Shown: positions 35,781-45,814, counted from the first letter of the stretch. The stretch is DNA of 64,000 bases from Microbacterium sp. (GCF_031179285.1 NZ_JAPSHY010000012.1:29722-93721), one strand, 5' to 3'. Numbers and translations: made by a program. Notes: generated by a model from the letters alone, not told the origin.

Positions 35781-36489
35781 CGGCGTCGTCCCATCGCAGC
35801 TCGAGGCGGGAGGGGACTCCGCGACGCACCGTCCACCCCGGCGGCGCCGCGGCTGCCAGCTCGGCCGCGGTGTACGAACGGCGGATGCTGGTGAGACCGT
35901 CGTCCCGGATGAAGGATCCGGCGAGCAGGTTGCGCGCGAACGGCCATGTCGCCGCGGCGAACAGCAGGTAGGCGGCCCTGCTGCGTTCGATGTCCTGATG
36001 GAGCACGAGTCCGTCCTCGTCGACGAGCCGACGCGAGTCCGCCAGCAGCGCCTGGAGCTCGGTGCCGTTCAGATGATGAAGGAGGTGGTTCGAGACGATG
36101 ACGTCGTACTTCTCCCCTTCCCGCACGAGATCGGTTGTCAGGGCACTGCGATACCTCACCCCGGCGCCGCCGTCATGGGCCGCCGCCCACCGCGTCGCCC
36201 GATCGTCCGCATCAAGAGCGGTGATGTCGGCGACCAGCCCGTCGCGCGACAGGGAGGCAGCCAGCAGACGGCACAGATCGCCACCGCCGGAGCCCACGTC
36301 GAGCACGCGGATCCGCCCGGTTCTGGCGCGGGGGCGGATGTCGCGCCGGTAGATCAGCCCGGGGCGAGAGACCGCAGCATTGACCAGCCGGAACCGCCGA
36401 TAGGTCTTCTCCAGCATCGCCCGATCCGCACCGGGGTCATCCATCAGCTCACTGGCCCCGGCGGCGCGGGTGGAGAGGTCAGGCGACAT
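35767..36489 (-). CDS. Class I SAM-dependent methyltransferase
   Basis: RIRVLDVGSGGGDLCRLLAASL, EKYDVIVSNHLLHHL. Confidence 0.88.
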   Translation of the reverse strand: MSPDLSTRAAGASELMDDPGADRAMLEKTYRRFRLVNAAVSRPGLIYRRDIRPRARTGRIRVLDVGSGGGDLCRLLAASLSRDGLVADITALDADDRATRWAAAHDGGAGVRYRSALTTDLVREGEKYDVIVSNHLLHHLNGTELQALLADSRRLVDEDGLVLHQDIERSRAAYLLFAAATWPFARNLLAGSFIRDDGLTSIRRSYTAAELAAAAPPGWTVRRGVPSRLELRWDDADARP

Positions 36490-37651
36490 GGCTCCCCGGC
36501 GCGACGACGGTCAGCAGCGCGCTCTCGGCGGTGAGACCCGGTCCGAACGCCATGGCGGCCACCCGGTCGCCGTCCTCGGCGCCGTCGTCGAGGATCCTCT
36601 TCATCACGAAGAGGATTGTCGCGCTGGACATGTTGCCGTTCTCGCGCAGCGTCTCCCTCGCCGGATGCAGTTGCCCGTCCGTCAGATCGAACTTCTCCTG
36701 CACTCGGTCGAGGATGCTGCGACCGCCCGGATGGATCGCCCAGTGCTCTACGGCCTGTCCGATCGCGCCCTCCTCGAACGCCGCGGCGAGCTCCGGCTCC
36801 CGGTAGAGCGGACGCAGCGCATCGTGGATGTTCTCCCCGATGATCTGCGGCACGGCCGTGGACAGGATCATCTCGAACCCGCTGTCGCCGATCGTCCACG
36901 CCATGTCCTTCTTGCCGTCGGGGACGATCGCGGTGTGGAAGCGATCGAGCCGGAGCCCCGGCACATCCGAGTCGAACGTGCGCGCGGTGACGATGCCCGC
37001 CGCTGCGCCGTCGGCGAAGAGCGAGGAGGCGACGATCGTGTCCGGGTCCTCCGAGGAGCGCAGGTGCAGGGTGCACAGCTCGACGCTCACCACCAGCACG
37101 ACAGCGTCGGGGTCGGCCGCGCAGAACTGGCCCGCGGCACGCAGCGCCGGCATCGAGGCGTAGCAGCCCATGAATCCGAGGTGGTACCGCTGCACGCTGT
37201 CGGCGAGACCGAGGGCACGGACGATCTCGTAATCCGGGCCCGGGGCGTGGAACCCGGTGCACGACACCGTGACCACATGCGTGACGTCGGCGGCATCGAC
37301 GTCCGGGTCGGCATCGAGCGCACGGCGGGCGGCCTCGACGAAGAGCTTCATCGCCTCGCGCGCGTAGACCTCGTTCCTCGTCTTCGTCCCCGGGGCGAGC
37401 AGCTCACCCGATGCGCGATCGAAGAACACCGGAGAGGACGAGTCGGCCGTCAGCGACAGTTCGTCCAGGACGGTGTGCCGGGTGTCGATGCCCGAGACGT
37501 TGAACGAGGTCGCCACGATCCGCTTCGCCAGTCGCCCGAGATCCGGCTGAGCGGCGAAGACGTCGCGTACCTCCTCCTGGACGAGAAGAGTGTCTGGGAC
37601 GAGGGTCTGCAGGGACCGGAGCACGGCGGGCGGCGTCATGCTGTCACTCAA
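36479..37651 (-). CDS. Type III polyketide synthase (chalcone/stilbene synthase superfamily)
   Basis: Catalytic Cys in VVTVSCTGFHAPGPDYEIV, His in HWAIHPGGRSILD, Asn in ENGNMSSATILFV. Confidence 0.93.
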   Translation of the reverse strand: MSDSMTPPAVLRSLQTLVPDTLLVQEEVRDVFAAQPDLGRLAKRIVATSFNVSGIDTRHTVLDELSLTADSSSPVFFDRASGELLAPGTKTRNEVYAREAMKLFVEAARRALDADPDVDAADVTHVVTVSCTGFHAPGPDYEIVRALGLADSVQRYHLGFMGCYASMPALRAAGQFCAADPDAVVLVVSVELCTLHLRSSEDPDTIVASSLFADGAAAGIVTARTFDSDVPGLRLDRFHTAIVPDGKKDMAWTIGDSGFEMILSTAVPQIIGENIHDALRPLYREPELAAAFEEGAIGQAVEHWAIHPGGRSILDRVQEKFDLTDGQLHPARETLRENGNMSSATILFVMKRILDDGAEDGDRVAAMAFGPGLTAESALLTVVAPGSHVA

Positions 37652-37711
37652 GCATCGGGTCGCACCTCGCGGAAGGGGGTTGCGCGTTGATCCCGATCTC
37701 TGAGAACGCGG

Positions 37712-38326
37712 TCAGACGCCCAGAGCGCGGGCGAGCTTCGAACCCGATGCCGAATCGCGACCGCCCGCCGCACGGATCGCACGCTCGGCAGCGGAGAAGA
37801 ACGCCTCGCGGCCCTCGGCATCCGCCGGAGCGGCCGGTCCCAGCTCCAGCTCCCATTCGCGCCATTCGCGCTGGCGCCCCGTGCGCAGATCCGTGGCGCG
37901 AACGTGATCGTCGACGAACTCCGCGACGACGCCGTCCGGGCCGGGGAGCAGGTACGCGGTCCGGTCGTTCTCGATGCGCGCGAGCGGAACGAGCGGCAGA
38001 GCGGTCCAGCGCGAGATCGCCGCGACGACCGCCTCCGGCACGCCGTCGTCATCGCCGAGGGGCCAGCCGAGCTCGAGGCGTCCGTCGCCCTCCTTGGGTC
38101 CCTTGACATGCCAGCCGGCGTCCGGTCCTCCGGTGCGGCGCCGCAGAGCCACGCCCGAACGCGAGAGGGCGCCGTCGACGGTGTCCAGGTACCGGGCATC
38201 GAGAGCGCGCGGCTCTCCTGCCGTCACGGCCTCGACGCCGGGGATCGCGTCCCAGTCCGGCAGCGGGGTGGCCGCATCGACGTCGTACTTGCGCTCGACC
38301 TCGACCGATCTGGTCGGTTCAGTCAT
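37712..38326 (-). CDS. CYTH-domain protein (triphosphate tunnel metalloenzyme family)
   Basis: MTEPTRSVEVERKYDVD... (ExExK), ARYLDTVDGALSRSGVALRRRTGG. Confidence 0.88.
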   Translation of the reverse strand: MTEPTRSVEVERKYDVDAATPLPDWDAIPGVEAVTAGEPRALDARYLDTVDGALSRSGVALRRRTGGPDAGWHVKGPKEGDGRLELGWPLGDDDGVPEAVVAAISRWTALPLVPLARIENDRTAYLLPGPDGVVAEFVDDHVRATDLRTGRQREWREWELELGPAAPADAEGREAFFSAAERAIRAAGGRDSASGSKLARALGV

Positions 38327-38531
38327 CGCTGGGGTTGATGTCCTCGAGAGACTCGTCGAACCAGTAGTCGACCTCGGTGGGTCCGTCCTGCGTGCCGGTG
38401 TTCTGCGGCTCACCGCGGCGGTGATACACCACCTGCGTCTCGCTGTAGGGGACGATCAGCTTGTCGTCCGCGTCGCCGAGGGGGATGATCTGCCCGTCGA
38501 GGGGGCCGCCGTGAAGTCGTGCGAGTGCCAT
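38319..38531 (-). CDS. Small conserved hypothetical protein
   Basis: 70 aa MALARLHGGPLDGQIIPLGDADDKLIVPYSETQVVYHRRGEPQNTG; overlaps CYTH start. Confidence 0.7.
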   Translation of the reverse strand: MALARLHGGPLDGQIIPLGDADDKLIVPYSETQVVYHRRGEPQNTGTQDGPTEVDYWFDESLEDINPSDD

Positions 38532-38577
38532 GTGCTCACCCTAGCGCCGCATCATGGGCGGCGGGACGAGCGAGCAC

Positions 38578-39048
38578 TCAGGCGGCCGCGACGCCCAGCA
38601 CGGCTCCGACGATCATCCACGGCCCGAAGGCGATGCGCGTCGACCGGTCGGCGCGCCGGAGCGCCATCAGGATCAGCGCGTAGAGGGCGCCGAGGACGAA
38701 GGCGGATGCCGCGCCGACGGCCAGCGCCTGCCAGCCGTGCCGGCCCAGCACGAGTCCGATGACCGCGGCGAGCTTCACGTCACCGCCGCCCATCCCGTCG
38801 CGGCTCACCAGTCGCAGTGCGGCGTAGAACCCGCCGAGGATCAGCATGCCGAGCAGAGCGCCGATCAGCGGGCCGGTGCGAGCCGTCAACAGCGCCTCCA
38901 GTATCACGAGAGCGAGCAGGGCCGCCAGCGTGGGCAGCACGATCCGGTTCGGCAGACGGTGGGTGCGCGCATCGATGACGATGAGCCAGGTGCCGATGCC
39001 GAGCAGCGCGATCTGCACGATCACGATGATCACGGCGTGGACGGTCAT
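38578..39048 (-). CDS. A24-family prepilin peptidase-like membrane protein
   Basis: IVIDARTHRLPNRIV and MGGGDVKLAAVIGLVLG aspartyl motifs; multiple TM segments. Confidence 0.8.
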   Translation of the reverse strand: MTVHAVIIVIVQIALLGIGTWLIVIDARTHRLPNRIVLPTLAALLALVILEALLTARTGPLIGALLGMLILGGFYAALRLVSRDGMGGGDVKLAAVIGLVLGRHGWQALAVGAASAFVLGALYALILMALRRADRSTRIAFGPWMIVGAVLGVAAA

Positions 39049-39112
39049 GGGGCAAGGCTAGGAGATGGCGTTCCGAGGCGTGATGGGCCTGTGGAGAACT
39101 CCTCCGCAGCGG

Positions 39113-39403
39113 TCAGAGATCGATGATGTCGAGATCGACCGTGACGACGTCACCCTCTGCGATCGACTGCTCCTGACGTATCGCCTTCTTCAGCGGCAGC
39201 ACGAAGGCGCCGTCGCTGAAGAAGATCGAGGTGGGCCAGATCGAGGAGCCGATCCGCGCGCGGACCCGGAGCGAGCCGAATCCCCGCGGTGGTGACGGAA
39301 GCTCTCGCAGTTCGAGGGAGAGCTCTTCGGGCATCGTCGCGAAGAACCACGATTCGACGCGTTTGTCCCAGCGCGTCACGACGCTGTCGAACTCGATCTG
39401 CAT
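39113..39403 (-). CDS. DUF1905 domain protein
   Basis: MQIEFDSVVTRWDKRVESWFFATMPEELSLELREL...GSSIWPTSIFFSDGAFVLPLKKAIRQEQSIAEGDVVTVDLDI. Confidence 0.82.
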   Translation of the reverse strand: MQIEFDSVVTRWDKRVESWFFATMPEELSLELRELPSPPRGFGSLRVRARIGSSIWPTSIFFSDGAFVLPLKKAIRQEQSIAEGDVVTVDLDIIDL

Positions 39404-39503
39404 GTCGACAGCGTATCGATCGGGGTGGACACCACGATCCGCGCGTCGTCGGTCGAGCGATGTCCGATGTACGAATTAGCGTCAGCAGCGCAGCTTGCTT
39501 TAT

Positions 39504-39519
39504 TCGAATATATCTTCGA
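39504..39519. promoter_or_regulatory. LexA/SOS box upstream of imuA-imuB-dnaE2
   Basis: TCGAATATATCTTCGA; matches actinobacterial TCGAAC-N4-GTTCGA with near-dyad symmetry. Confidence 0.85.
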
Positions 39520-39529
39520 GAATGGATGC

Positions 39530-40309
39530 ATGGGGATCGGGCTCGATGCAGTGACCGCGCTCTCTCCGGCTGGCGACTCCCGCGCCGGAGAGGTGCTCCG
39601 GCTGCGCCGGGAGATCAGCAGGATGCAGCGACGCCGCAGCGACCTTCCCCTCCTCCCCCTCGATCCTGCACTGACCGCCATCCTCCCCGACGAGGGGCTG
39701 CAGGCCGGCACCGCCTACACGGTGTCCTCCTCACCGAGCCTCGTGCTGGCCTTGCTGAGCGCCGCGTCGCAGAAGGGGCTCTGGTGCGCCGTCATCGGCA
39801 TGCCGACGCTGGGCGTCGAGGCCGCCGCCGCGTTCGGCATCGACCTCTCGCGACTGATCCTCGTCCCCGAACCCGGCGAGCGCTGGATGGCGGTGACGTC
39901 CGCGCTCTCCGAGGTGGTGCCGCTCATCGCCGTGCATCCGGGCGGCCGGATGCGCGATGCCGACGTCTCCCGGCTGAATGCCCGACTGCGCGACCGCGGA
40001 TGCACGCTGCTGGTCACCGCCGCCTGGCCGCAGAGCGAGGGGACGATCCGCGTCCACGACCCCCATTGGCATGGCCTCGGCGCCGGGTGGGGGCTGCTCT
40101 CGGACTGCACGGTGACGGTGACGGCGCAGACCAGGCATATGCCGGTGCCGTCGAGCGTTCGGGTGAGGCTTCCCGGCAGCCAGGGCGCGATCGAGCCGGT
40201 GGCCGCGGAGCTCACCGCCCTCCCCTCGCTCACCGACACCCCCTCCTCCCTTCCTGCTGAGACCGCGGCACGTCCGGTGGAGATCTCCCGATGGGCGGCG
40301 GCAGGATGA
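39530..40309 (+). CDS. ImuA' -like mutasome accessory protein (RecA-fold)
   Basis: ORF 39425..40309, likely start MGIGLDAVTALSPAG at 39530 just after the LexA box; located directly before imuB and dnaE2. Confidence 0.8.
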   Translation: MGIGLDAVTALSPAGDSRAGEVLRLRREISRMQRRRSDLPLLPLDPALTAILPDEGLQAGTAYTVSSSPSLVLALLSAASQKGLWCAVIGMPTLGVEAAAAFGIDLSRLILVPEPGERWMAVTSALSEVVPLIAVHPGGRMRDADVSRLNARLRDRGCTLLVTAAWPQSEGTIRVHDPHWHGLGAGWGLLSDCTVTVTAQTRHMPVPSSVRVRLPGSQGAIEPVAAELTALPSLTDTPSSLPAETAARPVEISRWAAAG

Positions 40310-41844
40310 GCGCCCCGCTCCGCGTCCTCGTGCTGTGGTTCCCCGACTGGCCGTTGCGGGCAGCCCTCGGCGGGGCGCCCCCGCATCCGCCGACGGCTCT
40401 GATCCATGCGAACACCGTGGTGGCCTGCACCGCTTCGGCTCGCGCGCACGGAGTCCGCGTCGGCCAGCGCCGCAGAGTCGCACAGGGGCACCTCTCATCC
40501 CTGCAGGTGCTCCCCCACGATCCGGCCAGAGACGAGCGCGCCTTCCTCCCGGTGCTCCAGCTCATCGAGAAGCATGCCCCGGGAGTGGGCCTTCTTCGCC
40601 CAGGACTCGCCGCTCTCCGCGCCAGGGGCGTCTCCCGCTATCACGGCGGTGAGGCCGAGGCGGCAGAAGCCCTCGTCGGCATCCTCGCCGACGCCGGGTT
40701 CCCCGAGGCGCGCATCGGCATCGCCGACGGTCCGTTCACGGCAGAGGCCGCCGCTCGTGCAGGCCATCCCTTCACCATCGTGCCGACGGGCACCGCGAGG
40801 CAGTACCTCAGCGCGTTCCCGGTGCAGGCGCTCAGAGACGAGCAGCTCACCGGCCTCCTCGTCCGGCTCGGGGTGCGCACCCTCGGGGATTTCGCTGCTC
40901 TGAATTCCCTCGAGGTGCGCGATCGCTTCGGCGAACGAGGAGCGCGTCTGCACGCGCTCGCCGCGGGTGCCGACTCCCGTCCCCTCGTTCCCCGCCCGCC
41001 CGATCCTGAACTCGCTCGCGCCGTGGAGTTCGAGCCGGCGCTGAGCGGAGCCGATCAGGTGGCCTTCGCCGTGCGGCAGACGGTGGATGCGGTGATGCTC
41101 GCCCTCGGGGATGCCTCGGTGGTGTGCACGGAGGTGCGCATCGACCTGACCGACGACAACGGCCTGGTCTTCTCCCGGTCATGGCTGCACCCGACCTGCT
41201 TCGACGCCGCCGATCTCGTCGATCGGGTGCGCTGGCAGCTCGAGGCACTGGCCGCCGAGAACGCGAAGGAGCCGGTCGACGAGGCCAGGACGTTCGGAGG
41301 CATCGTGTCGGTGCGCATCGTGCCGGTCGCCGTCGATGACGCCGCTCACCACCAGCCGGGGCTCTTCGGCTCGGGCTCCGACGAGCGTCTGCATCACGCC
41401 GTCTCGCGAGTGCAGACGATGCTCGGCCATCAGGGTGTCGTCACCGCCGCGGTCTCCGGTGGCCGCTGGCTCGCCGACCGGCAGGTGCTCACGCCCTGGG
41501 GTGAGCGTTCGGTCGCCCCACGCGACCCGGAGCGTCCATGGCCGGGGAGTCTGCCCGATCCGGTGCCGTCCGAGGTGTTCCTGCCCCCTCGGCCCATCAC
41601 CGTGTCGGCAGCGGACGGCACGGTGATCGGCATCGACGAGAGAGGAGCGCTCTCAGCCGATCCCGCTCTCGTCGACGGAGCGGGCGTTCAGGCGTGGGCG
41701 GGACCCTGGCCGATCGAGGAACGTCGCTGGGACGACGCCGCGAGGCGGCATGGTCACCGCCTGCAGATCGTCGACGACCGGGATCGGGCGTGGCTGGTCT
41801 TCCGCGCTCGTGACCGCTGGTGGGCCGAGGGGCGGTACCGCTGA
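40306..41844 (+). CDS. imuB: ImuB-like Y-family polymerase homologue
   Basis: MSAPLRVLVLWFPDWPLRAAL...; ACTASARAHGVRVGQRRRVAQ, GIADGPFTAEAAAR; overlaps imuA' and dnaE2. Confidence 0.88.
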   Translation: MSAPLRVLVLWFPDWPLRAALGGAPPHPPTALIHANTVVACTASARAHGVRVGQRRRVAQGHLSSLQVLPHDPARDERAFLPVLQLIEKHAPGVGLLRPGLAALRARGVSRYHGGEAEAAEALVGILADAGFPEARIGIADGPFTAEAAARAGHPFTIVPTGTARQYLSAFPVQALRDEQLTGLLVRLGVRTLGDFAALNSLEVRDRFGERGARLHALAAGADSRPLVPRPPDPELARAVEFEPALSGADQVAFAVRQTVDAVMLALGDASVVCTEVRIDLTDDNGLVFSRSWLHPTCFDAADLVDRVRWQLEALAAENAKEPVDEARTFGGIVSVRIVPVAVDDAAHHQPGLFGSGSDERLHHAVSRVQTMLGHQGVVTAAVSGGRWLADRQVLTPWGERSVAPRDPERPWPGSLPDPVPSEVFLPPRPITVSAADGTVIGIDERGALSADPALVDGAGVQAWAGPWPIEERRWDDAARRHGHRLQIVDDRDRAWLVFRARDRWWAEGRYR

Positions 41845-44800
41845 TGGGATGGCACAATCCCCCGCAGACCTGGGCCGAGCTGGAGCGCCTCCTCAGCGGG
41901 GAGGATCCTCCGAAGCACCCCGCCGATGAACCGCGATCTCCTCGGGAGGATCCTGGGCCGGTGAGCCGGCGCCGGCAGCGGACGCCACCCGCGGCGCTTG
42001 CCCGTGCCGACGACGCGGTGCCCTACGCCGAGCTGCACGCGCACTCCTCGTACTCGTTCCTCGACGGCGCCTCCTCTCCGGAGGAGCTTCTCGCCGAGGC
42101 CGAACGGCTCGGTCTCACCGCACTCGCTCTCACCGATCACGACGGCTTCTACGGCGCAGCCCGCTTCGCCGAACTGGCCGAGGTCATGAATGTCGGGGTG
42201 CAGACCGTCTTCGGGGCCGAGCTCTCACTGGATCTGCCGGCCCCGCAGCGAGGCAGCCCCGATCCTGCCGGTGAACATCTGCTCGTCCTCGCCGGCGGCC
42301 TCGAGGGCTACCATCGCCTGTCCGGAGCGATCTCCGCCGCGCATCTGCGCGGCGGCGAGAAGGGACGCCCCGTCTACGATCTCGACGAACTCGCGGCGAG
42401 GGCGGGGGGCCAGTGGACGATCCTCACCGGATGCCGCAAGGGAAGCGTGCGCCGGGCGCTGGAGCGCGGTGACGCCGCGACCGAACTCCGGCGCCTCGTC
42501 GGCCTGTTCGGCCGCGACCACGTCGCGGTCGAGCTGTTCGATCATGGCGACCCGCTGGACACCCGTCGCAATGATGCCCTCGCCGAGCTCGCTCGTCGCA
42601 TGCGGCTGCCGGTGGTGGCCACGAACAACGTGCACTACGCAGCTCCCCAGCAGGCCAGGCTCGCCGAGGCGATGGCCGCCGTGCGCGCTGTTCGCAGCAT
42701 GAACGAGCTGGACGGATGGCTGCCGGCGCACGGCAGCGCGCACCTGCGAAGCGGCGCCGAGATGACCGCACGATTCCAGCGCTACCGGGGCGCGATCTCC
42801 CATGGTCTGGAACTGGCGGCGGCATCCGCCTTTCCGCTGCGACGCGCGCGTCCGGCGCTGCCGCAGCAGAAGGTGCCGGAGGGGCACACCCCCATGAGCT
42901 GGCTGCGTTCGCTCGTCTGGCGAGCCGTCCCCGAGAAATACCCGCACCTCGATGCCGACGGGCGCAGCAGGATCGAGCGGGAGCTGAACGTCATCGAGGA
43001 GAAGGACTTCCCCGGGTACTTCCTCATCGTGCACGACATCGTCGCCGAGGCGAGGCGGCGGCGGATCCTCTGCCAGGGACGAGGATCCGCTGCGGCGAGC
43101 GCGGTCTGCTATCTGCTGGGCATCACCGCCGTCGATCCGATCCTCTTCAACCTCCCCTTCGAGCGCTTCCTGGCCACCACTCGCTCCGAGGAGCCGGACA
43201 TCGACGTGGACTTCGACTCCGACCGCAGGGAGGAGATCATCCAGTGGGTGTATCAGAGGTACGGCAGAGAACGCGCAGCGCAAGTGGCCAACGTGATCCA
43301 GTACCGCCCGAAGAACGCCGTCCGCGATATGGCGCGAGCGCTCGGTCACTCCCCCGGGCAGCAGGACGCCTGGTCCCGGCAGGTCGACGGCTGGAGCGCC
43401 GGCGTGGAGCCGGTGGAGGGGCACGACATCCCCGAGAACGTGCTCGCCTACGCCGGCGAGCTGCTCAAGGCTCCCCGCCACCTCGGCATCCACTCCGGCG
43501 GCATGGTGCTCACCGCTCGCCCCGTCGGCGAGGTCGTACCGGTCGAGCATGCCCGCATGGAGAATCGCACCGTCATCCAGTGGGACAAGGATGATGCGGC
43601 CTGGATGGGGCTGGTGAAGTTCGATCTGCTGGGACTCGGGATGCTGGCCGCTCTCCAGCACTCCTTCGATCTCATCGAGGCGGCGACGGGCGAGAGATGG
43701 ACGCTGGAGAGCATTCCCAAAGAGGAGCCGGGGGTCTACGACATGCTCTGCCGGGCCGATTCCATCGGGGTCTTCCAGGTGGAATCGCGCGCTCAGATCG
43801 GTCTGCTCCCCCGCCTTCAGCCGCGGAGCTTCTACGACCTCGCCATTCAGATCGCCCTCATCCGCCCCGGCCCGATCCAGGGCGGTGCGGTGCATCCGTT
43901 CGTCCGTCGCAAGATGGCGAAGGACAAGCTCGACGAGGAGAACAGGGAACGGGCCGAGCGCGGCGAGGAGCCGCTCACCCTGGAGGTGCCGTACCCGCAT
44001 GACGATCTGAAGCCGATCCTGAAGCGCACCCTCGGCATCCCGATCTTCCAGGAGCAGCTCATCCAGATGGCGACCGCTGTCGGCGACTGCACGGCCGACG
44101 AGGCGGATCTGCTGCGGCGGGCGATGGGCTCGAAACGAGGGCTGGAGAAAATCGAGAAGGTCCGCGAGAAGCTCTACGCGGGAATGGAGCGGCGCGGGCT
44201 CGTCGGTGACGCGGCCGACCGCATCTATGCGCAGATCCAGGCGTTCTCGAACTTCGGCTTCGCCGAGTCGCATTCGCTGTCGTTCGCTCTTCTCGTGTAC
44301 GCCAGCTCCTGGCTGAAGCTGCATTATCCTGCGGCCTTTCTCGCCGGGCTCCTGCGCTCGCAACCGATGGGCTTCTACTCGGCGGCGACGCTGACCGCCG
44401 ATGCCCGGCGTCACGGTGTGGAGGTACGGCGCCCGGACCTGCATGCCTCCGCCGTCACCGAGACGCTTGAGCCCCTCACGACCGAGACTCCCCCCACTGA
44501 GGCTTCCACCGCCCCGTTCTTCCGCGACCACGGGCGCCCGCCGACGGGTAGCGACGCCTGCCTCGTGAACCCGCAGCCGAAGCCGCTGCGGTTCGACAGG
44601 GATGCTCCCGACGAGTCCGCCGCACACCGCCGCGACGGCGCGTACGCGGTGCGCCTCGGTCTCAGCGGCGTCCGCGGGATCGGTCTGCCGATGGCGGAGC
44701 GGATCGTGGCAGAGCGAGAGGCGAACGGCCTCTACCGCGACCTGAACGACCTGGTGAGACGCACCGATGCCACGGCCGCTCAGCTGGAGGCCCTCGGCAC

Positions 44801-45347
44801 GGCCGGTGCTTTCGCCTGCCTCGGCTTGAAGCGCCGCGAGGCGATCTGGCTCGCTGGGGCCGCGGCCGATGATCGCGCACGGTTCCTGCCGGGGACGACG
44901 GTGGCGGTGCAGCCGCCGTTGTTCGCCGACCAGTCCAGTTACGAGCAGCTGGCTTCCGATCTCTGGGCGACCGGGGTCTCCACCGACGATCATCCGATGG
45001 CGCATTTCCGCGCAGCCCTCGGCGAGCGGGGGGTGCTTCCGGCCTCCGAACTGCAGACGCACGAGTCGGGCAGGCGCATCGAGGTCGCCGGCCTCGTCAC
45101 TCACCGTCAGCGACCGGCCACCGCGGCGGGGGTCACCTTCATGAATCTGGAGGACGAGCACGGACTCGTGAACGTCATCTGCTCGACAGGTGTGTGGAAC
45201 CGCTACAGTCGCGTCGCGCGCGAGTCTCCCGCGCTGATCGTCCGGGGCATCCTGGAGCGCTCAACCGAGGGTGTCGTCAATGTGCTCGCCGATGCGTTCG
45301 AAGACCTGCGCACCGGGCTCACGCACCGGTCGCGCGACTTCCGGTGA
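41844..45347 (+). CDS. dnaE2: Error-prone DNA polymerase DnaE2
   Basis: ORF 41820..45347; start MGWHNPPQTWAELERLL at 41844; PHP domain YAELHAHSSYSFLDGASSPEEL, PDIDVDFDSDRREEII, GFAESHSLSFALLVYASSWLKLHYPAAF. Confidence 0.95.
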   Translation: MGWHNPPQTWAELERLLSGEDPPKHPADEPRSPREDPGPVSRRRQRTPPAALARADDAVPYAELHAHSSYSFLDGASSPEELLAEAERLGLTALALTDHDGFYGAARFAELAEVMNVGVQTVFGAELSLDLPAPQRGSPDPAGEHLLVLAGGLEGYHRLSGAISAAHLRGGEKGRPVYDLDELAARAGGQWTILTGCRKGSVRRALERGDAATELRRLVGLFGRDHVAVELFDHGDPLDTRRNDALAELARRMRLPVVATNNVHYAAPQQARLAEAMAAVRAVRSMNELDGWLPAHGSAHLRSGAEMTARFQRYRGAISHGLELAAASAFPLRRARPALPQQKVPEGHTPMSWLRSLVWRAVPEKYPHLDADGRSRIERELNVIEEKDFPGYFLIVHDIVAEARRRRILCQGRGSAAASAVCYLLGITAVDPILFNLPFERFLATTRSEEPDIDVDFDSDRREEIIQWVYQRYGRERAAQVANVIQYRPKNAVRDMARALGHSPGQQDAWSRQVDGWSAGVEPVEGHDIPENVLAYAGELLKAPRHLGIHSGGMVLTARPVGEVVPVEHARMENRTVIQWDKDDAAWMGLVKFDLLGLGMLAALQHSFDLIEAATGERWTLESIPKEEPGVYDMLCRADSIGVFQVESRAQIGLLPRLQPRSFYDLAIQIALIRPGPIQGGAVHPFVRRKMAKDKLDEENRERAERGEEPLTLEVPYPHDDLKPILKRTLGIPIFQEQLIQMATAVGDCTADEADLLRRAMGSKRGLEKIEKVREKLYAGMERRGLVGDAADRIYAQIQAFSNFGFAESHSLSFALLVYASSWLKLHYPAAFLAGLLRSQPMGFYSAATLTADARRHGVEVRRPDLHASAVTETLEPLTTETPPTEASTAPFFRDHGRPPTGSDACLVNPQPKPLRFDRDAPDESAAHRRDGAYAVRLGLSGVRGIGLPMAERIVAEREANGLYRDLNDLVRRTDATAAQLEALGTAGAFACLGLKRREAIWLAGAAADDRARFLPGTTVAVQPPLFADQSSYEQLASDLWATGVSTDDHPMAHFRAALGERGVLPASELQTHESGRRIEVAGLVTHRQRPATAAGVTFMNLEDEHGLVNVICSTGVWNRYSRVARESPALIVRGILERSTEGVVNVLADAFEDLRTGLTHRSRDFR

Positions 45348-45371
45348 CATCGACGCCCGCCCGGCAGTGCG

Positions 45372-45755
45372 TCACCAGAAGCGCTCGGCCTCCGCAGGCG
45401 GCGGGCGATCGGCTCCACCCCAGCGATCGGCCTCGGCCTTCGCCGCATCCGCCGCCTCGTCCGCGCCGCGAAGCGCGACCTTCGCCTCGGACGCCCCTGG
45501 TCCGATCGGGTCGACGATGAGCTCGGTACGAGCGCCGGCCCCATGCAAGGTGATGGTGCACTCGAGCACCCGCCCGATCCAGCGCGAGATCTCTCCGCGC
45601 TGCGGCTCGGAATACTGATAACGGATGCCCGTGTCGAGGTCGACGATGCCCACGAGCCTCGGCTCACCAGCCTCGACGTCGAACCGTTCGGTCACTTCGA
45701 GCCGATGGCCCTGCGCGATCGCGACCTGAGCTGTCAGCACGAGTGTCCTGTCCAT
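45372..45755 (-). CDS. Conserved hypothetical protein
   Basis: 127 aa MDRTLVLTAQVAIAQGHRLEVTERFDVEAGEPRLVGIVDLDTGIRYQYSEPQ; plausible codon periodicity. Confidence 0.6.
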   Translation of the reverse strand: MDRTLVLTAQVAIAQGHRLEVTERFDVEAGEPRLVGIVDLDTGIRYQYSEPQRGEISRWIGRVLECTITLHGAGARTELIVDPIGPGASEAKVALRGADEAADAAKAEADRWGGADRPPPAEAERFW

Positions 45756-45814
45756 GTCTCCACCCTACGAATCGCGCGCGACGAGCGAAAGACAGGCTCA
45801 GCGTGGCAGCGAGC

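Noticed and set aside
38578-39048. Solitary prepilin peptidase as evidence of a tad/pilus locus
   Set aside because: No pilin, ATPase or tad genes in the surrounding window.
42225-45161. 978-aa minus-strand ORF inside dnaE2
   Set aside because: Antisense shadow of DnaE2; low-information composition.
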